From Candidatus Poribacteria bacterium (GTDB lineage: Bacteria > Poribacteria > WGA-4E > WGA-3G), in contig OY282386.1 in assembly GCA_958295945.1 (NCBI GenBank), positions 2,555,864 to 2,619,863 on the forward strand: 64,000 bases of DNA, given 5' to 3'. The position numbers and the translations under genes are program-made. Under the pieces are notes generated by a model. It was not told where the DNA came from and did not search any database. It worked only from the letters and a program-made list of their open reading frames with translations. Numbering within the stretch: position 1 is the stretch's first letter; each line of letters starts with the position of its first letter. This document shows positions 61,083 through 64,000 of this stretch, piece by piece.

Positions 61083-62084
61083 ATGAATGAGAGTTATCGT
61101 GTTGCAATTGTCGGTGCAACAGGGGCAGTTGGCAACACTATGTTGGAGCTTTTAAAAGAACGTTCTTTTCCTGTTCGTAGTCTCAAACTGCTGGCATCTC
61201 ACAGATCTGCAGGTGAAATCTTAACTTTTAAAGGTGCACACATCGTCATAGAAGAATTGACTCACGACTCGTTTGATGATGTTGACCTTGTCTTTTCTTC
61301 TGCAGGGGCGTCAGTAAGTCGAGAATTCATGCCGACAGCAGTTGATAAAGGGGCATTGGTTATTGACAATACGAGTGCTTTCCGTATGGATGATAACACG
61401 CCTTTAGTTGTGCCTGAAGTCAATATGGATGCCGCACACAAACATAACGGACTAATTGCAAATCCAAATTGTTCAACCATACAGATGATGGTCGCACTCA
61501 AACCGATATATGATGCAGTCGGGATCAAACGAATCGTTGTTTCTACTTATCAAAGTGTTTCCGGTAAGAGTGGTCAGGCAGTGAATGAGTTGATTTTACA
61601 AACAACCGAAGCGTTAGAAGGCAAACCTATCACTCTTGATCGTTTTCCACATCAGATGGCATTTAATGTTGCCTTTGATTGGCCATTTACTGATACGGGT
61701 GATAACGAAGAAGAACTCAAGATGGTCAATGAAACCCATAAAATCCTTTCTGATGATACTATCGGTGTTTCAGCAACGACTGTACGTGTGCCAGTTTTCT
61801 TTGCACATTCAGAGTCAATTAACCTTGAGACACATGAAAAACTTACATCTGCTGAAGCACATAAATGTCTTCTAGATGCTCCCGGTGTGCAGTTGATAGA
61901 CGATCCGGACAACTACAAGTATCCCATGGCGATAGAAGCTGCTGGGAAAGATGATGTATATGTCGGACGAATCCGTGAAGACATATCCATTTCAAATGGA
62001 TTAAATATGTGGGTTGTTGCCGATAATCTTCGTAAAGGTGCTGCTTTGAATGCAATCCAAATTGCAGAAGAACTTTTGTTGTAG
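61083..62084 (+). CDS. asd: Aspartate-semialdehyde dehydrogenase
   Basis: A 333-residue enzyme. The NADP fold starts RVAIVGATGAVGNTML, VIDNTSAFRMDD lies near 93, the catalytic Cys is in IANPNCSTIQM (about 128), and STYQSVSGKSGQAVNEL and RVPVFFAHSESINLE follow, all as in Asd. It makes L-aspartate 4-semialdehyde for lysine, threonine and methionine synthesis in the cytoplasm. The ribosome site is GAGG, about 8 bases before the ATG. The methylthioribose kinase gene follows 32 bases later, so both methionine-related steps may be expressed together. Confidence 0.94.
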   Translation: MNESYRVAIVGATGAVGNTMLELLKERSFPVRSLKLLASHRSAGEILTFKGAHIVIEELTHDSFDDVDLVFSSAGASVSREFMPTAVDKGALVIDNTSAFRMDDNTPLVVPEVNMDAAHKHNGLIANPNCSTIQMMVALKPIYDAVGIKRIVVSTYQSVSGKSGQAVNELILQTTEALEGKPITLDRFPHQMAFNVAFDWPFTDTGDNEEELKMVNETHKILSDDTIGVSATTVRVPVFFAHSESINLETHEKLTSAEAHKCLLDAPGVQLIDDPDNYKYPMAIEAAGKDDVYVGRIREDISISNGLNMWVVADNLRKGAALNAIQIAEELLL

Positions 62085-62116
62085 ATAGAGACTTGTTGTG
62101 GATTGTTCTTACCAAA

Positions 62117-63250
62117 ATGGAACTTAATAGAGAAACCATCCCTCAATACCTTCGTGAACGACAAGTTGAAATAGGTTTTTTTGATTCAGGTGCAGACCTG
62201 CATTCTGAAGAGATCGGAGATGGGAATCTCAACTTTGTCTACCGAGTTTCAGATTCAACACACTCGGAAAGGTCTTTGGTGTTAAAGCAGGCACCACCTT
62301 ATATTAAAATATTGGGACCTGACTACCCATTATCTTCCGAACGATTGACCTATGAGTCGCGATCACTTCAAGTCTACAACCAATTTGTAAGTGAGACAGT
62401 GCCAACACTGTATTATTTTGATGGTGACTCTGCCGTAATCGCTATGGAGGATCTCAAAGACTACAATCTGCTGCGAGATGAACTAATTGCTGGAAATGTC
62501 AATCAGACAATCCCTGTATTAATCGGAAGTTTTATGGGAATTGTGCATAGCCAGACCTACACCGATAACCTTGATAAAACTCTTGCTAATAAGTACCAGA
62601 AAAACTTTGCAAACACCGTGATGCAGACTATAACTGCCGATTATGTTTTCACTTTTCCTTTTACTAATCACGAAACAAATTACCACACGGAGGGTTTAGA
62701 AGCAGCGGTTAACCGATTGAAAACTGACCAACAATTCTTAAAACAGGCAGATGAATTAAAGAGCGTTTTTCTTAGAGTACAGCGTGGGTTGACACACGGA
62801 GACCTTCACACTGGTAGTATTATGGTAAAAGGTAATTCTGCCAAAGTTATTGACTCTGAATTTGCTTTTTACGGTCCTGTCGGATTTGACGTTGGTTTGT
62901 TCTGGGCAAATTATCTCTTATCTTATTATTCTCATTTAGATAATACTAAAGTTCAGTCAGAAATAATTACTGCAATAATTCAGACATGGAAAACATATAC
63001 TGAACATTTTAAGATGGATTTGTCGCTAAAGCATCGCACCTTGCAAATGATTTTCAGCGAATCTGTAGGATTTGCTGGATTGGAAATGTTGAGACGAATC
63101 ATAGGTGCAGCACATGTCAAAGACATTGAGAATATAGAGGATATACATCGAAAATTGTGTGTGGAAACCGCTATACTGGAATTGGGTAAGACAATCGTGA
63201 AAGAGCGACATAAAATCGCTTCTGTTGATGAAATGATAGAATTATTGTAA
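62117..63250 (+). CDS. mtnK: Methylthioribose kinase
   Basis: A 377-residue aminoglycoside-phosphotransferase-fold kinase. Landmarks are ADLHSEEIGDGNLNFVYRV (nucleotide loop), LVLKQAPPYIKILGPDYPL, the catalytic loop LTHGDLHTGSIMV (Asp near 230) and VIDSEFAFYGPVGFDVGL, together typical of MtnK. It phosphorylates 5-methylthioribose in the methionine salvage route. The start is placed at ATG 62117; a TTG at 62093 is also in frame. The next enzymes of the route are not in the window. Apt at 49.3 kb handles the adenine released at the same step. Confidence 0.9.
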   Translation: MELNRETIPQYLRERQVEIGFFDSGADLHSEEIGDGNLNFVYRVSDSTHSERSLVLKQAPPYIKILGPDYPLSSERLTYESRSLQVYNQFVSETVPTLYYFDGDSAVIAMEDLKDYNLLRDELIAGNVNQTIPVLIGSFMGIVHSQTYTDNLDKTLANKYQKNFANTVMQTITADYVFTFPFTNHETNYHTEGLEAAVNRLKTDQQFLKQADELKSVFLRVQRGLTHGDLHTGSIMVKGNSAKVIDSEFAFYGPVGFDVGLFWANYLLSYYSHLDNTKVQSEIITAIIQTWKTYTEHFKMDLSLKHRTLQMIFSESVGFAGLEMLRRIIGAAHVKDIENIEDIHRKLCVETAILELGKTIVKERHKIASVDEMIELL

Positions 63251-63305
63251 ATTTGTATTCTGCGATAAATGAAAATAAACTACTAAATAAATAGCAACAA
63301 AACCT

Positions 63306-64000
63306 ATGAACGACTACTACGAAATTCTTGGCGTTAATCGAGACGCTACTTCAGAAGAAATCAAAAAAGCATATCACAAATTGGCAGTCAAATACCATCC
63401 TGATAAGAACCCCGGGGACAAAGCTGCTGAAGAGAGATTTAAAGAGGCATCTAATGCTTATTCCGTGTTATCTGACCCAGAAAAGCGACGTACCTATGAT
63501 ACCCGCGGTCATGCTGGCGTGCACGGCATGGGATTTGAAGGATTCACCAATGTCAATGACATCTTTTCTCACATAAACTTAAACGATATTCTTGGTCGCG
63601 CGGGTTACGGTGGATTTGGTGATGCATACGGGGATGTATTTGGACCGCAACGGAGAACTACTCGGACATACCGCGGACGTGACCATCGCATAAACCTAAC
63701 TATTTCTTTTGAGGAATCTGTACTTGGAACAAAGAAAGAGGTTACCATACAAGGAAGAAACATTACTATTAAAATTCCACCTGGTATTAAAGACGGTCAA
63801 ACACTACGGGTGCGGGGACAAGGAGAATCCATCGGTGCAGGCACATCAGGTGACCTGATGGTCAAAATATCCGTTCAACCTCATCCAACCATATCACGAG
63901 ATGGACTTGATTTGGTAACAGAGGTAAAAGTGCCTATGACAACCGCAGCTTTAGGTGGCACAGTCCGAGTGCAAACGCTATCAGGAAATGTAGATCTCAA
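63306..64000 (+). CDS. DnaJ/CbpA-type co-chaperone without zinc fingers, 3' end beyond window
   Basis: The frame opens at ATG 63306 and is still open at 64000 (231 codons). The J-domain (1-70) has the HPD motif in [10 protein letters not shown] and the end [16 protein letters not shown] Gly/Phe-rich linker ([26 protein letters not shown]) follows, then the substrate-binding beta domain begins at [20 protein letters not shown] and [18 protein letters not shown]. No CxxCxGxG zinc repeats lie between them, so it is of the CbpA/type II kind. It works with a DnaK that is not in the window. It starts 55 bases after mtnK. The terminal end cannot be judged. Confidence 0.9.
   Translation, partial: MNDYYEILGVNRDATSEEIKKAYHKLAVKYHPDKNPGDKAAEERFKEASNAYSVLSDPEKRRTYDTRGHAGVHGMGFEGFTNVNDIFSHINLNDILGRAGYGGFGDAYGDVFGPQRRTTRTYRGRDHRINLTISFEESVLGTKKEVTIQGRNITIKIPPGIKDGQTLRVRGQGESIGAGTSGDLMVKISVQPHPTISRDGLDLVTEVKVPMTTAALGGTVRVQTLSGNVDL

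Overview
The window reads as a chromosomal segment of an uncultured, AT-rich Gram-negative bacterium, most plausibly a member of Candidatus Poribacteria or a close relative. This is inferred from gene content, not from a search: three phytanoyl-CoA dioxygenase (PhyH) proteins, three LamG-domain exported proteins sharing a TW(G/A)xIK tail, a sulfatase-like enzyme, a DUF1080 protein, a DUF6785-type membrane protein, an S55-type lipoprotein, a TonB-dependent receptor, many lipoproteins and many intergenic palindromes. No rRNA is present; there is one tRNA gene, tRNA-Arg(CCT).

Layout. 1-10.2 kb (minus strand): a GT9 glycosyltransferase cut by the window edge, two lipoproteins (one a HELTH metallopeptidase), an alkaline-phosphatase-superfamily hydrolase, a MocR-like aminotransferase, a gene broken by two frameshifts with its His-rich membrane-anchored partner, a cupin protein and a LamG protein. 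10.4-14.4 kb: an S55-type lipoprotein, an IS1595-like insertion sequence with an amber-interrupted transposase, and a second, almost identical cupin copy. 14.8-18.5 kb (plus): a histidine block (HisZ/HisS-like, HisG, HisS). 18.5-29.5 kb: AAA-ATPase/nuclease, metallophosphoesterase lipoprotein, two PhyH, two LamG, DUF5069-like protein, Gfo/Idh/MocA dehydrogenase and a membrane protein, with a 969-bp mobile element at 25.4-26.4 kb. 29.7-36.7 kb: DUF1080, TonB receptor plus lipoprotein, multiheme cytochrome c, a third PhyH whose upstream region was replaced by an IS5/IS427-like element.

37.4-43.9 kb (plus) is the most distinctive block: a secreted protein of unknown type, a membrane-anchored Pro-rich protein, a GspC/PilP-like periplasmic protein, an STT3/PglB-like oligosaccharyltransferase and a dolichol-phosphate-type GT2, closely spaced as an operon. 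It suggests an export-linked protein glycosylation system. 44-49.9 kb: DUF6785 protein, ribulose-phosphate 3-epimerase family protein and two zinc dehydrogenases behind a consensus sigma-70 promoter, apt and the tRNA. 50-56.3 kb: secD, a secF with an enlarged repeat-containing periplasmic region, two DUF6884-like paralogues sharing an almost identical 84-nt 3' end, and a sigma-54 activator. 56.4-64 kb: Uma2 nuclease, MoxR ATPase, GHMP kinase, HU, asd, mtnK and a zinc-finger-less dnaJ running off the right edge.

The window is rich in non-coding mobile structure. One MITE-like family (ends GGGTGTGTAAAG / CTTTACACACCC) has three copies with perfect 8-9 bp target duplications and sizes of 65, 131 and 969 bp, plus a nested and a degenerate copy. 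A second family (ends ACCCAAGTTGC / GCAACTTGGGT) has one copy with a 7-bp duplication. A third is a 137-bp palindromic element. Short GC-rich hairpins of the GCGAGG...CCTCGC and GCGGGG...CCCCGC types sit in many gaps.
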